Shown: positions 35,672-47,779 of the stretch, one piece after another | How the letters are laid out: each line of letters begins with the position of its first letter | Numbering within the stretch: the first letter of the stretch is position 1 | Assembly (NCBI GenBank): GCA_027186245.1 | Contig: CP114484.1 | Coordinates: forward strand, 2,492,501 to 2,556,500 | Direction of reading: 5' to 3' | Origin: Coriaria nepalensis | Taxonomy: Eukaryota; Streptophyta; Magnoliopsida; Cucurbitales; Coriariaceae | Length of the DNA: 64,000 bases | The notes under the pieces: generated by a model | Told to the model about the DNA's origin: nothing | Database searches by the model: none | The model's input: only the letters and a program-made list of their open reading frames with translations | Program-made: the position numbers and the translations under genes

Positions 35672-35757
35672 CTATAACAGTCTTTGGTAACAGTCTGTTA
35701 TAACAGTTTTTCTCTTAAGACCAATAACAGTCTTTGGTAAAACACTGTTATAATGTC
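35672..35757. promoter_or_regulatory. Cluster of TAACAG/CTGTTA (MYB-core-like) repeats
   Basis: A 17-bp direct repeat 'ATAACAGTCTTTGGTAA' at 35674-35690 and 35724-35740, a perfect 12-bp palindrome 'CTGTTATAACAG' at 35695-35706 and a further 'CTGTTATAA' near 35745. CNGTTA is a plant MYB core. The cluster lies about 90-170 bp upstream of the start codon of the minus-strand orphan exon, so it may be part of its promoter. Function is inferred. Confidence 0.35.
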
Positions 35758-35860
35758 TTGTAAGAGATTGCATTGAATAAAATTCTATATATTCGTATGA
35801 TAAACGATCAAATAAAATTCCAAAACATATATTGTTGGTCTTAAGAGAAAAACAAAACAA

Positions 35861-37739
35861 AGAACAAAGAAATAAAAGAGTGATACTGAGTTGAAAACCT
35901 GATGTAGATTCGTAACAACAAATATTTTTCGACTCTTTTTTTTATCCTTCAGAAATGGCAAGAATTGGAGAGGATTATTTGAGAATTTCAAAATTCAGGG
36001 TATCTGTAATTATTTATCAATTTGCAAAAAAATTTTGCTACTCCAATAAGTTATAATTTTTTTTATTTGGGGTTTAATGATCTTTAAGTCTCTCTTTTCT
36101 ATAGTATGAAATTTATCGTATAAATTATTATATTTGGGGGAATAATCTCCGGTAGTCAAATTACCATCCACTTTTGAAGCAAATATCATATACGTGCATG
36201 ATCTTTGAACCGATTCGTAAACGCACATGAATTTTTAATTATATATAATCGGTAGATAAGTAAATTTTACTCAATTGACAAAAAAAATTTCTAATTCTTT
36301 GGTACATCTTATAAATAGATAATTAATTCGGATATAAAATTTGTTTGGAAAATTATTTTAGGATGAAAAAAATAAAATTTAAAAGTTCTAGGGTGAATCT
36401 AAAAAGAAAGAGAGAGATTGGGACTTAGGTATAATTTGTCTATCTTGGGGTGGATAAAAATGTGTTAAAATAGCTAAGAGGGTGCTGCTATTAATTTGTC
36501 TATCCTTAGCTACGTGCTTAGTAAGCCATGGTGCACAAGAGTGATAATTATTGAGATTGATTAATCATCAATATAGTAACTAGTTAGGAAAGAAATCACG
36601 TAATAAAAGATGAGGGATTATGTGTTGAATATTCTTCATCATTTACTCTTATCTCTCCTACTTTCCACACCTATTTCTCTCCATTTCAATCTCAATCTTA
36701 TGCAGGTTTTGATCAATAACAAGAAGATTACTTGATTGAAGGAAGCTTGACTTTAGGTAAGATCATTTAATGATTTAATAAGCCCTGTGAATATTTTATT
36801 ACAGCACCGACAATAAAACAATTTTGTGCTAAATTTTAGTAGTTAAATTATAAAATCATCTATACGCTCTAAATTTCTTAAATAATTGTATTATGAAAAT
36901 ATTTATATAAAACTATGAGATTTTATAAGAATAAACTAGAGGTCATAACCTTCAAATCGACATAAGATTCGAAATTTTTCACATTAAAGCAAGGAGTTCT
37001 GTAACTTTCAGAGTTAACACCAGTTACCATGCTATTAAGGAAACTTGGAAACTAAATAGAACGTTTGGCAAGCCATAACATTCATTCTACTAAACCAAAT
37101 TGAGAAAAATAATATATCAAATGAAAGATTGAGAAGTTTGCTTTAAAATAAAACTGGTCTTGGAATTTTTGAAAAATCCTATGCCAAGATATAGGTAAAT
37201 GAAGAAGCCGGTTATATTATGTTTCATTTTTTGAAAGAAAATAATTTTTAAATTCGTGAATATATGAACCTTGAACTGAAATTTTTCCATAGCTTAATAA
37301 GAAATTGGTAGAGATATTTCAAAATTTTCAAAATTATGTCACATAGGAGTAAGAACTTATGTAATTTCTAATCTCATGTTAAATTTTAGAACAACTCATA
37401 ACTCAACAACTCAAACATAAAATTTGAGAAGTAATAATTTTCATTCTAATAAATAAAATTATATGAAAATTATATCAAATTAAAGCTCTAGAAGTTACTT
37501 TTCTAAAGAAATAAATTTGGTAATTTTTAGATATTAGTACATAAAGATACAAGCCAAAAAGTAAATTTGGTCAGGAGGTTGGGTTTGTTCAGATAATTTA
37601 GGGATAACTAGAATTTGAAACATCAAATGCACAAATATTGAGCTACAATTTTTACAGTAGCTTATGCAGACATTTCTTGAAATAGGATTAAATTTTCAGA
37701 ATTTTAGAGGATTCCATGTATTAGAAATGAGTTTTACAA
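35861..37739. other. Intergenic, nothing recognised
   Basis: AT-rich. The section 36900-37740 reads like noncoding retroelement sequence (A-rich, lacking frames), but I cannot match it to another part of the window. Confidence 0.4.
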
Positions 37740-38636
37740 TCTAACATTTGAAACGTAAATGAATAAAATTAATCTGGATCTGATTTTCTTTTCAACGTAT
37801 CCATTGACCGTCGAACTGAACTAATGATAGCAAAGTAAATAGTAAATGAAAATGGAATAGAAGGCTAAAAGATGAAAATAAAAGCATAAGTGAAAAAATA
37901 TTTTAATAAAATGATAGAATTAAAAATAATAGATTTTATCTATGATAAAAAAATTAACTTTACTCTTGCAAAAACGATAAATGAAAAGTTAAATAAATAA
38001 AGAAAGAGACGAAAGTCCTAATCAGTGATCAATAGATTGAGACTATCACTTAGGGAAAAACATAATACTCTAATTACTCATTCCGAAGAACATATCAAGG
38101 AAACACATAATTCCCGGAGGAATTGAAAAAAAGAAAAAATAATTGTTACAAAACATAGAGAATTTTACCGAAGTTTTGTGTATAACGATAGATTTTTTAG
38201 GTGTATTGATATAGTAAAATGACTTGATGACACAATCAAAAATAAATCAAAATCGATCGACCACTCTCTCATTTCTTGTGCCACTAATGGATGGTTGACT
38301 AACCAAGCCTCTAGTCAAATCCGATTGAGTTCAAATTCATTAAAATTGATTTTCCCCCACTTTTCTTAAAATTTGGCCACTTATCTCCCGCATCTCTTAA
38401 ATTTCATCCCTTTCATTTTTTGGTTGATAATGGGTTGAAATAGGTCTTATTTTAAAAAAAAATATGTTCAGCTTTGGATTGAAACAACTCTCTCGTCTCT
38501 CTCACTCTCTCTCTCTCCCCATTTCGGCAAACATTCCTACTTTATGTCCCAATATTGGCCAAACTCTTATCTTAGTCGAAAATGGGGCTGAAAAGAGAAT
38601 TTTTTTGTCATATTTTGGAAAAAAGTGATTCCCTAT
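37740..38636 (+). repeat. Dispersed noncoding repeat, copy C (3'-truncated)
   Basis: Collinear with copy B from 'TCTGATTTTCTTTTCAACGTA' (about 37776) through 'GAGACTATCACTTAGGG' (about 38038) and 'GGAGGAATTGAAAAAAAG' (about 38117) to 'AAAATGGGGCTGAAAAGAGA' (about 38578). Similarity to B stops around 38632-38636, exactly where the dehydrogenase pseudogene begins. Confidence 0.55.
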
Positions 38637-39317
38637 TTGAAACCTTTAGAGTAGGTTCCAGACATGGTGATAACTCCTGCCGCATTGTCATCCAACTGGG
38701 TCGACCAGCCAAGCTTGCCGGTCAATCGTTTGGCCGCGATAACAATAGCAGGTCCATAGATCGGAACGATCAACAAGTCCCCAACTATTGTTGAGGTTGC
38801 TCTAGAAACCGTTGTGTTCACTAAAGCAACATAACGGGTAGCGTTCAAGCCAGTTAGCTGTGAAAGGTTCTTCCAAACGAGCGTTCCATCTCCGGCTTTG
38901 ACTGCGTAAATATTTCCGTTCCAAGACGGAAAGTAAATGGTGCCGTCAAAAATGGCGGGAGTTGCTGTAATGTCTCTGCCTGCATAGAATTCCCACTTCA
39001 AACGGAGGTTCGAAACAGTTCTAGGGTTGATCTTGAATTCATTTTCGGCATATCATCTATTCCGTAAATCTCCGCCGTGGTTTAAGCAGTTATGCTTCTT
39101 GTCATGCCAATTGAGACAAGGTTAAGTCATATTAATTACAAAGAAGAGGGGGATATGGAAACAAAAATGCAAGATAATATAAAAGAAGAACAACATGAGA
39201 AGATAAATTACTAGCTCACTTTTGAAACTGCATTTGCGCTGATGAGAATTAGTTGATGAAAGATGTAGAGAGAGAGAGAAGACTAAGGTTGTTGATCAAG
39301 AAACCAGGAGGTGCCAT
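38637..39317 (-). pseudogene. PQQ beta-propeller (polyvinylalcohol dehydrogenase-like) pseudogene
   Basis: On the minus strand, 39317 starts a signal-peptide exon ('MAPPGFLINNLSLLSLSTSF') that hits a stop two codons later. After a possible intron, a second exon (about 39105-38637) reads 'NHGGDLRNR*YAENEFKI', with a TGA inside the conserved 'NHGGDL.NRRYA' block. It then continues open as 'LKWEFYAGRDITATPAIFDG', 'IYFPSWNGNIYAVKAGDGTLVW', 'TIVGDLLIVPIYGPA' and 'GVITMSGTYSKG'. Plant homologs are secreted eight-bladed PQQ-type propellers of about 500 residues; only the first third is present. Two nonsense codons and a clean 3' truncation at repeat copy C make it a pseudogene. Confidence 0.85.
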
Positions 39318-39767
39318 TTTTGGTAAATGAAAGAGTGAGAAAGCTGATCTATATACACAACCATTCCGGCCAGATTCATGCCCGATTCACGGTATCGAGT
39401 AGCAGATCATGATAAGATCCTGCACGGCAAACTTGACCTCTTATTTTCGTCGGTAGAGAAAACTATCTTATGTATAGCGTACTCCACGTTATATTTTTTC
39501 TTGCTGACACGATGACATGAATGTCGCTTATCATAATGTAATCTAATTGATAGCCCTGATCCTTGACTTTTCATAACTTATCTGAATGTAGCCTACGAAT
39601 AGAAACCTACCAGACGATCGACCAAATTAGATTCTATTTTTATTTATTTATTTATTTAGGGGCATTGATTGAACTTCTATTCATGCAATTATATAGAATG
39701 AGGGGATCCATCTTTGAAAAATACACACAACTGCTATAAATTATGATTGTATTTACATACTTGAATG

Positions 39768-39809
<42 letters not shown>

Positions 39810-41143
39810 GGAATGGATTTTGGTGGTGTGAGTGCATTTGGAACTGCAGAGAATGGGGCCCATTTAGTTATTTATATTAAAGTAAAGTTTTTTTTTTTTG
39901 GGTATAAAATAATATTTATATGTAATTTATTTATATATAGTTTATTAATTTATGTATAATTTAAATGATTAATATTTGATTATTATTATTTTTCTTTTTT
40001 ATTAATTTATTATTATATTTTTTTAATCCAATTTTTTATTTTTTATATATTTGAAAAAAATAGAAAAACTTATATTAGAAAACTTAAAGATAAAAATAAT
40101 AACAAAAAAATAATCAGAAAATCTAAAAAATTTCATTTAAATTATACAATTATTAAAAGTTATAAATAGACTATATATATATATATATATATATAGATGA
40201 ATTAATACAAATTATATTATATAAATATTAAAAAGTAATAAATTTATCTTATTTCTATTAGCATATTTTTAATAATCAGAGAATTCTTCTACCTATATTT
40301 TGAAATGAGATATAATAAATTTTTGAAGAACAGAAGTACTATCATCCGCATCATGGAGATGATACACATAAACTTGATAAGTCCGGTGGATCTAAACAAT
40401 ATCATTAATAAATGAAGAATATTATTTTAAAAATGAGTAAGGCCTGAGTCATACTTGAAAGGTGGCTCATATATATATGTATATGTTTTCTGTTGTTGAT
40501 TAAGTTCGTAACATCCTAAAGTTGAATAAGAAAGATGGAAAGACAAACCAGCCTAGAATGCGTCAAGTTGATATACAATAAAGTAGTATCGAGACAGCTA
40601 GTAGCCGAAGTACTTTGGTTTTTCCAGCATTAAATAACGGTTGTATATAAAAATCATGAAATCATATTACATTACACATGCATTACGGGAAAGGTCATTA
40701 TGCTATAGAAAACTAGAACAAAGATCCTACGTTACATCCGGTGATTTTATCATGAGAACAAATTTAAACGAAAAGAAAAATAGACTGAATGTGAGGGACC
40801 AGCCAGTGCCAGTTCATTAAAAACAATGAGTGCATCTAAAACCAGTTTTTCATGGGCACTTTTTTGGTTTTATTAAACTTTTACGGTTTTGTTCCTTTTT
40901 CTGAGAGTCCAATATATACAAAATACCTGGAAGGGTAAGCCAAGACTTGGAACAGAAAGCACTATTACTTTCCACAAAAGAAGGAAAAAAAAAAAAAAAG
41001 AGTTTTCCCAAGATAAAAACTGTTTTTCTGGGTTTTTTTTTTTTTTTTTTCCCCTTCTTTTCTTTGTGTTTGGGCAAAGGGACCAGAGAGTTTGTGTGCT
41101 GCACAGACAGGCAGCAAAATGGTTTGATGATTGGTTGTAAAAA
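39318..41143. other. Intergenic; poly-A tract and 3' flank of the cysteine oxidase gene
   Basis: Contains an uninterrupted run of 36 A at 39772-39807, a (TA)n run near 40170-40195 and, close to the oxidase gene, alternating poly-A and poly-T blocks (40985-41050). No coding sequence is supported. Confidence 0.5.
39772..39807. repeat. Poly-A run of 36 bases
   Basis: Uninterrupted A36. It could be the tail of a retroposed sequence on the plus strand, but the upstream sequence is not recognisable and no flanking duplication was found. Confidence 0.9.
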
Positions 41144-43027
41144 TCATTTCTCCACAATCTTAGGGCCTCTGTACATAGCTCCAACTACCGCTAAATCCTC
41201 TGGCTCTTCCTCTCTCTCTTCAAGCCATGCATACCCCTCCCTCTCCTCTTCTGGCACCACAACCCCTGAATCTACAATTTTTTGAAAAAATATATATAAT
41301 CAAGCAAACAATGCCTCATGATTGAAGTTTGTTTCTGTTCGGCGTTCAAAACACTAGTTTTGGTCTAAAAGCGAGGTACCTGAGAATTTGGAGAATGGAA
41401 ATTCGAGGTAGTAAGTGCAGTGGCGGCCGTCAGGATCGGAGTATGGTGGGCCCAGCACATCAAGCATAGCACAAGCCGTGACAGCTTTGAAGCAATGCAT
41501 GTTCCCTCCATCTGCCGGATAAAGGATGGAAGTACTGCATGGGGTAGTGAAGTCTGAATCCACCTTGAGCTTAGCCAGCCTAACACCAGCAGAAACTGTG
41601 TCTGTATATATGTACATGTTAACAATATTATTATACAGCCTATCCATGATAAATTAACTTAACTTCAAAGCAAAAGTTAGATGCAAAAGATTGTAAAGGA
41701 ACTTACTCAGAGGAGGATTCACATTAGAAGATGTGTTCTCTGAAGCAGATTCCGTGCTTGTAGAATCTTCAACGAGCCAGTCGTATGATTTGACGTGCAT
41801 TGTCCCAAAAAGGAGCTTGCTAAAAACCGTCATTCCGGGGTGGTTATGAAGTGGGATAACACCTGATGGGGGCAAGCAAAATATCCCTATCTGAAAAAAG
41901 GAAAAAAAAAAAAAAAACATTAGAAAGAGCCATAAATTTTAGAGACAGCCACAACTTGAATGGGGGGCATTATAAGATGGTGATAGATTATGTACCGAGA
42001 ATTTGTCGCACGCATGGAGGTGGAGGTAAGTGATTGGAGGGGTTTTATGAGAACCCGAAGGGGTTTTCTGAGAAGAGAGAGTTCGAAAATATGGCATCTC
42101 CATAGAGAGGTTAACATCCTCTGGCTTTAGGTCATCTATATGAAAAAGTTGGAAGGCTTGTGAGTCACAAAAGAAATGAGAAGTAACACCAAAAAATAAA
42201 AGAAAATTTTTTTAAAAGAAAAAAAAAATTGCTTGATTTTGCACCCATTGGAGTGAAAAGGGAGAACATTATTCTTCAAATAATATCATGAACCAAAGTG
42301 AGAATCAAATTTCATGTGCTACAGCACAACAGTAAAGGTCACTTCATTAACCGAATGTCAAATTCAATGGAAATGTCTAAACAAGAAATGTCAACATTCA
42401 AATTCCAATAACTTGCCAAAAGCATTCATTCACGCAGTCTTTTACATTAGAGTTGCAGGCAAAGTCTACAGGGTTTGAATTATGTAACTAAATAACTAAA
42501 GCAACGACACCTCTAATCCTCTAATAAACAGAAAACAACATAAATTGCCCCTTGTAAGGAAATGGGTCACGAATTCATGAAGACAGAAAATAGACAGTTA
42601 ACTAATAGAATGCAAAACCATGAAAATTCAAAACCGAAGTACATTGTCAAAATTTTGTTGAAAATAAATAAAGAAAGAAAATTCATATACCAATTCAGAT
42701 ATCACCAATCAGGAGCAGCAATGAAAATTAATTCAAAACCATTGAAATTTTGACATCCAAACAAACAATCTATCTAGTATCAAAGAAAAGGGAAGGGGGA
42801 GGCATACCCAAAACAGAGCGAAGGCGTTCAATATTCTCAGGGGAAGGAACAACTCCGGTGGCGCTAAGGGCAAAGACTTCCTTACAAGTCTCAAAAAGCC
42901 TCTGAACCGGCGACATCTTCTTATTCCGTCGCCGGCTCCTCTTGGACTTGCTAGCAGTACTCGTCACTTTTTGCAATTCACAAAGCTCCTTACTTTTCCG
43001 ATCACCCACAGGCCTCTCAATCCCCAT
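41144..43027 (-). CDS. Plant cysteine oxidase (PCO), N-terminal cysteine dioxygenase
   Basis: Five exons on the minus strand (43027-42808, 42135-41996, 41890-41707, 41595-41380, 41271-41144) give 295 residues, right for the family. The enzyme uses O2 to oxidise the N-terminal Cys of ERF-VII, VRN2 and ZPR2 proteins, feeding them into the Arg/N-degron pathway, so it acts as the plant oxygen sensor. The Fe-binding facial triad is present: 'PLHNHPGM' supplies His135 and His137, and 'GGNMHCF' supplies His215. '[19 protein letters not shown]' and the C-terminal '[11 protein letters not shown]' are family signatures. The N terminus has a basic stretch ('[11 protein letters not shown]', about 27-37) that could be a nuclear signal. 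Exon 3 ends in a Ser/Thr/Glu/Asn-rich insert (about 160-180), as in longer PCO forms. All splice sites are GT-AG and phases agree. Which PCO paralog it is cannot be decided by eye. Confidence 0.95.
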
Positions 43028-44010
43028 TCAGACTCAAAATCCCACCCAAAAGGTAAACAAATTTAAACAATTTACGATCTGGGTATTACTCGAAAATCAA
43101 TCCTCACTTCCAAAAACTATAGTTTTCTCACTTTTAGGGAATAGGTAAGGCGAAAAACCCCAGAATATGGATGAAGCTTGATCTGGTACAGCCAAAAAAT
43201 AGAAACAGAGGAAAACATGGGAAGGTACGGATTGGGAAGGTAGGAGATGAGAAATCGGTAGTTTTTTTTTTTTCTTTTTTTGTCTTAGGATAACATTGTA
43301 CGGGTTGAAGGGTGCTAGAAGAGAGGAGGAGGAGTAAAAAAGGGAATCTCCATTGAAGAAGAAAGTGGTCGGTGAGAAATGGAGGACTTATATAAGGTGG
43401 ACGCAGAGAAACAGTTGGTTTGAGGTGATGAAAACCAGGGGCCATTCTGCCTTTCCAGTGGGCTGTTCCCAACAGCGGATTTTTATCCAGTCATGATCTC
43501 GTCTTTCCTTTTTTCCGTTTATTTTATTCATTTTATTTTTTATTTTTCACAAAAATAGAATTAGATTCATCCTTTATCCTTATATTAGTATTATATTAAT
43601 ATCTAATATGATATCAAAATAAGATTATTTGTCACTATTTAATTATTATTTAAATGATGAAATGTTTTATGAAAAAAAATTATAGATTTTAAATTTATTA
43701 TAATTTATTATAATGCTAAAAATATTTATGATATTATTATATAAGTTTTAAATGAGTTTAATATAAAATAACGTATAATATCAATTATATTAGATAATAT
43801 TTCTACAAATACGAAGGAAATATTTTTATTTGATAATCAGCTTAATAGGCACAATGATGAAATATTTCTATATTAACGGTGTGTTTTTCACATAATAAAC
43901 CTTATTATCAAGACATGTATGAAATTGGCAACGAATGAAATCATAACAAGCTATTTAGACAATTATGCAATTATACGGATAAGAAACCACAAAAGTTTGC
44001 ACTTGATATG
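43028..44010. other. Upstream region of the PCO gene and AT-rich spacer
   Basis: Promoter and leader side of the minus-strand oxidase. The open frame 43134-43472 (minus) is interrupted by low-complexity Pro/Lys tracts and is treated as leader. A 'TATATAAG' at 43388-43395 could be the TATA box, about 360 bp upstream of the ATG. Confidence 0.35.
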
Positions 44011-44014
44011 AATA

Positions 44015-44895
44015 TAAGATGAAATTCGACTTATATAATATTACAACAAGCTATTTCATATAAATATGAGATTACTATATTTTTACATCTAAAACAAGGT
44101 ATATCTAGTGTATCGTGTGAAAATAATTGAGATATTGTTGAAAATTTTAACAAATTTCTAAAAAAAATTACGAGTCTATTATGATTTTATTTTGTATTTA
44201 TCATCCTACTTCACCGTTGGTTATTACACAATTTGTTAATATTATTTAGATACTTCCTGGTTATAATGATATTGTTTTTAAACCTATTATAGAAAAAAAT
44301 GAAAATAAAATACTTAAAATATTGGAAATAAATTTTATTTTTGTATTGTTTTGGAGTTTTATTGGATTCCGAACTTAAGTATGAAGGTTTTAAGTAAGGT
44401 TGTTTCTTTTATAAGAAGATAATTATATATTTCTTATGATGAACTAATCGCTAATGCAAATATAAAATTCCATAAAGTTTATATTGTTTATGAAAATAAG
44501 TATAGTGACTTGCGACCTCAACAATCTGATCAACAAAATGAACCATCAAAGAAGGTGATATGGAATATTTACAACAAAAAGAAGAGTTCTTCAAGTAGTG
44601 GTACTTTAGAATACGGGGAGTTTCAGAAGTACATTGAATCTCTAGATGATGAGGATAGAGATAACTTTAATATCTTGCAATGGTGAAAGTATAATTCTAA
44701 AAAGTTTCCTATATTAGCTCGACTCGCACATACCGTCTCGACCGTTTTTGTCTCAATAGTGTTTTCAAAATCAACATTTAGCATAGGTGGGAGAATCATT
44801 TCTAATAGAAAAACTAAATTAACGTTTGAAATTGTTGAGATGCTATCATGCGTCAAATATTGGGAATGTGCAAATCAGCAAAACTAACATTAAAT
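44015..44895 (+). mobile_element. hAT-family transposase fossil
   Basis: Broken plus-strand frames preserve hAT order. First comes a 'NSTYIILQQAISYK' block (about 44022-44063; family 'WNSTY.ML..A'). An 'ENKILKILEI' block follows (about 44298-44330; family 'MENKFLKYW'). The C-terminal dimerisation domain is 'LDDEDRDNFNILQW' (stop) 'KYNSKKFPILARLAHTVST' ... 'SKSTFSIGGRIISNRKTKL' ... 'EMLSCVKYWE' (about 44640-44870). Multiple stops and frameshifts make it dead. The N-terminal BED finger and terminal inverted repeats were not found. Confidence 0.8.
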
Positions 44896-46525
44896 AACGG
44901 ATAAAGAAGAAATATACGGAGAATTTGATAATTTATATCTTGAATCCAAATACGAAGTTCCTAATTAAGGGAAGGAAGTAGTTCAACCCCCTATTTAAAT
45001 TATAAATTATGATATAACTTTAATAATGTATTTTTTTTTAAAGTTTTATTGTATGTTTCGTTTTTTCCTCTTTAAGGTTAGAAGGTTTTTTTGACGACAC
45101 TATCTTCATTTAGCTTTTCTTTAGATAGTTATATTTATTTATTAACTTATTATATTTAATATATTTACTATTTAGTGTTCTAACTTGTTAAATATAGAAA
45201 ATGTATTATACTAGTCATCAACATCCAAGACACGCACGCATCCAAAAAAACCCATTTTTAAGTCGTATATGAATTTAGGCCTAAGTCGGGCCGAAGAATT
45301 TATGGTCCGGCCCAACCATCCCAACCCTAAACGAGCTCAAGCTGTTTGCAAGCTAGGTCGACTCGGATTGCCACCACTAAACTTAATGAATGAGACGAGC
45401 ATAATACTAATAAAAGAAAACAAAAATGAAATGGAAAATATTAAAACCACATATAGATATAAATATAGAAATATAGAAATATAAAAATATAGAATTATTT
45501 CTTTGAATGTGTAGATGAATACAATTACTTAAGTGTAGATTATTTTCGATTTTCTAAGTTCAAATATAGAAATATAAATAATTTTTTCTCGTGATTTTTT
45601 TAATCTAAAAATCATTAATATAATTAAATTTTAATATAAATTAAAAAAATATACTTTTATCTATCTTTATTTTTATATAATATTCTTTGTCCCCTAAACG
45701 TTTTTCTCGTTTTACTCATGATTCGTGTGGTATGTAACATCAAAAACTCTATTTGTCACACAAATCAATGTTGTATTGATAATTTATTAAATTCAATTAT
45801 TTACAAGTTATTACTAAAAAAATTATATAATAAGAAAATTTTATAATTTCTAAATTCACATCTTTAAATAATACAACCTGTCTAATGTCAGTCTAACCGA
45901 TTCATGACACAAAACTATGACATATATACGTATGTGTGGAATCACATAAAGCACATTACAATTTTGATTATGTAAATGAATTCAATGACTTAAATGTAAA
46001 GATTATTTATGATTTTCGAATCAATGTCGTACAAATATAGTAATATAAATGATTTTTTCTCGTGATTTTTCGTCTACAAAATCCTTTGTACAATTAAATT
46101 TTGTTACAACATTATATATACACTTAACACTATTGGCCCAAAACAAATTTACTTTATTACATCTACGAACCCAATTAATATATACATACATATATATGTT
46201 AAAGCTAACAAATATGTCAAATTCGGTTACATCATGTGGTACATATGTATTCTAGAATCCAACATCAAGGTTTGCTAGCTTATGTGAATCAATTAAAATT
46301 GTAATTCCCATCTGTACTTCAAAAGCTCAAGCACTTCATTAATTACTAATTGATTTGTTTTATTAACTTGTTATTATATATTGAGAAATTATGATAAACT
46401 CTCAAAATTTTATATAAATTATAATGCATCTATAAAAATTTTAGTAATTATAATTTTAAATTATGATAATAAATTTATAATTCCTTTAAAAATATATGAA
46501 AATATTATTTATATGTCACATGCTC
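44896..46525. other. Intergenic, AT-rich
   Basis: No gene recognised. Repeated 'AATATAGAAATATA' phrases near 45460-45570 and two similar blocks ('GATTATTT.CGATTTTC' near 45537 and 46000, each followed by 'TTTTTTCTCGTGATTTTT') suggest a degraded local duplication. Confidence 0.4.
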
Positions 46526-47189
46526 GTTAAGTGATTATTAAAATTCTAAATTTAGTCTAAATTAAAATTAAAATATATATTTTTATCTTATTTAATTTAT
46601 ATTTGATATTTTATAACCCACATTTGAAAAAAAAATAAATTTATTTTCCATTTTCACCACACCAGCGGCCACCACCCTCATCTGCCACCACTACCTGCCA
46701 CTGCTATTGCCAATGTCTACCACCGATATAAAAATTTGAAATTTTAGTATTACAATTTTAATATTTAAGAAATAGATAGAGAAAATAATTAAAATTTGAA
46801 TTTTTTATGTTGATGGTGGAGGTTGGCCATAAAGGTGACAGACTGCCAATATTAAAAGTTCAGTATTTTTAATATTTAAAGAATATAGAGAGAAAATTGG
46901 CGGACCGTCAATATGAAAATATAAAAAGTTAATATTTTAATATTTAAGAGATAGATAGAGAAAAAAAATTTTAAAAAAAATTTAATATTTTTATGTCAGT
47001 AATAAATGATAGTAGAGGAGAATGGTGGTAGTGGCTGTGAATGAGGAGATGGTGGTGGTTGATAAGGGTGGAAATGGAGAAAAAATAAAAAATATTTAGT
47101 TATAAAATATTAAATTTAAATTAAATGAGGTAAAAAAATAAATAAAAAATTTAAGTTAGTCAAATTTAAAATTTTAATAATCACTTAAC
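46526..47189. repeat. Foldback/MITE-like element with long inverted arms
   Basis: The left end starts 'GTTAAGTGATTATTAAAATT' at 46526 and the right end is its reverse complement, finishing at 47189. The arms stay alignable for about 150 bp each (left 46526-46690, right about 47040-47189), including 'TTATTTAATTTA' and 'ATATTTTATAAC' blocks and, innermost, complementary CCACCA/TGGTGG repeats. The central portion has three related phrases ('ATATTTAAGAAATAGATAGAGA' and variants). There is no coding capacity. Target-site duplications were not obvious. Confidence 0.6.
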
Positions 47190-47779
47190 AATTTATAATA
47201 TACCCATGACCATGATTTTTTAGAAAATGTTGAGTTTATTAAAATTAAAATTTAAAATTAAATATTCATTATAATTACTAAAAATATTAGATATGTATTA
47301 TAATTTGTGCTAAAGTTTATGTATTTATCCCAATTTCTTCTTTTATATATATATATATATATATATTTAGTAAATATACTTGATGACCACTTAACAAACA
47401 CCAATCATGTAATGAAATATAATTTATCATGGAACCATAAATCATATCCAAATAAAAATAGCTAAGATAATACCTATAAGTATATAGGTAGATATTTATT
47501 TTTATTTTTTGACCAATGATGATCATACATTAAATGAAAGGTAAATTGTTATACATTAAGATCCGATATAAAAAAAACCCTTCAAACCAAGGTGCAGAAA
47601 AATTGAACTTTACCTACGTTACATGACCTTTCGCTTCATCTTATCACTGAAGAGATTACAAAAGCATGTGCATTATTAAAAGGGGGAATAGAACAACAAA
47701 CAATCCTAGAGGATCAAAAATCAGAAACATGGTGGTTATCCTATTTTAAGATAAAAGCCAATGGAGGTATTTCCACCCA
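47190..47779. other. Intergenic, nothing recognised
   Basis: AT-rich, with a (TA)n run at about 47343-47367. Confidence 0.45.

Noticed and set aside
39600..39810. Possible SINE or retrocopy ending in the A36 run
   Set aside because: No promoter boxes, recognisable body or flanking target duplication could be found.
40850..41184. Overlapping open frames on both strands with poly-Lys/poly-Phe tracts
   Set aside because: They are produced by poly-A and poly-T runs in the 3' flank of the cysteine oxidase gene and resemble no family.
43134..43472. 112-residue minus-strand frame upstream of the oxidase start
   Set aside because: Low-complexity, ends before the real ATG and has no homology; best explained as leader and promoter sequence.
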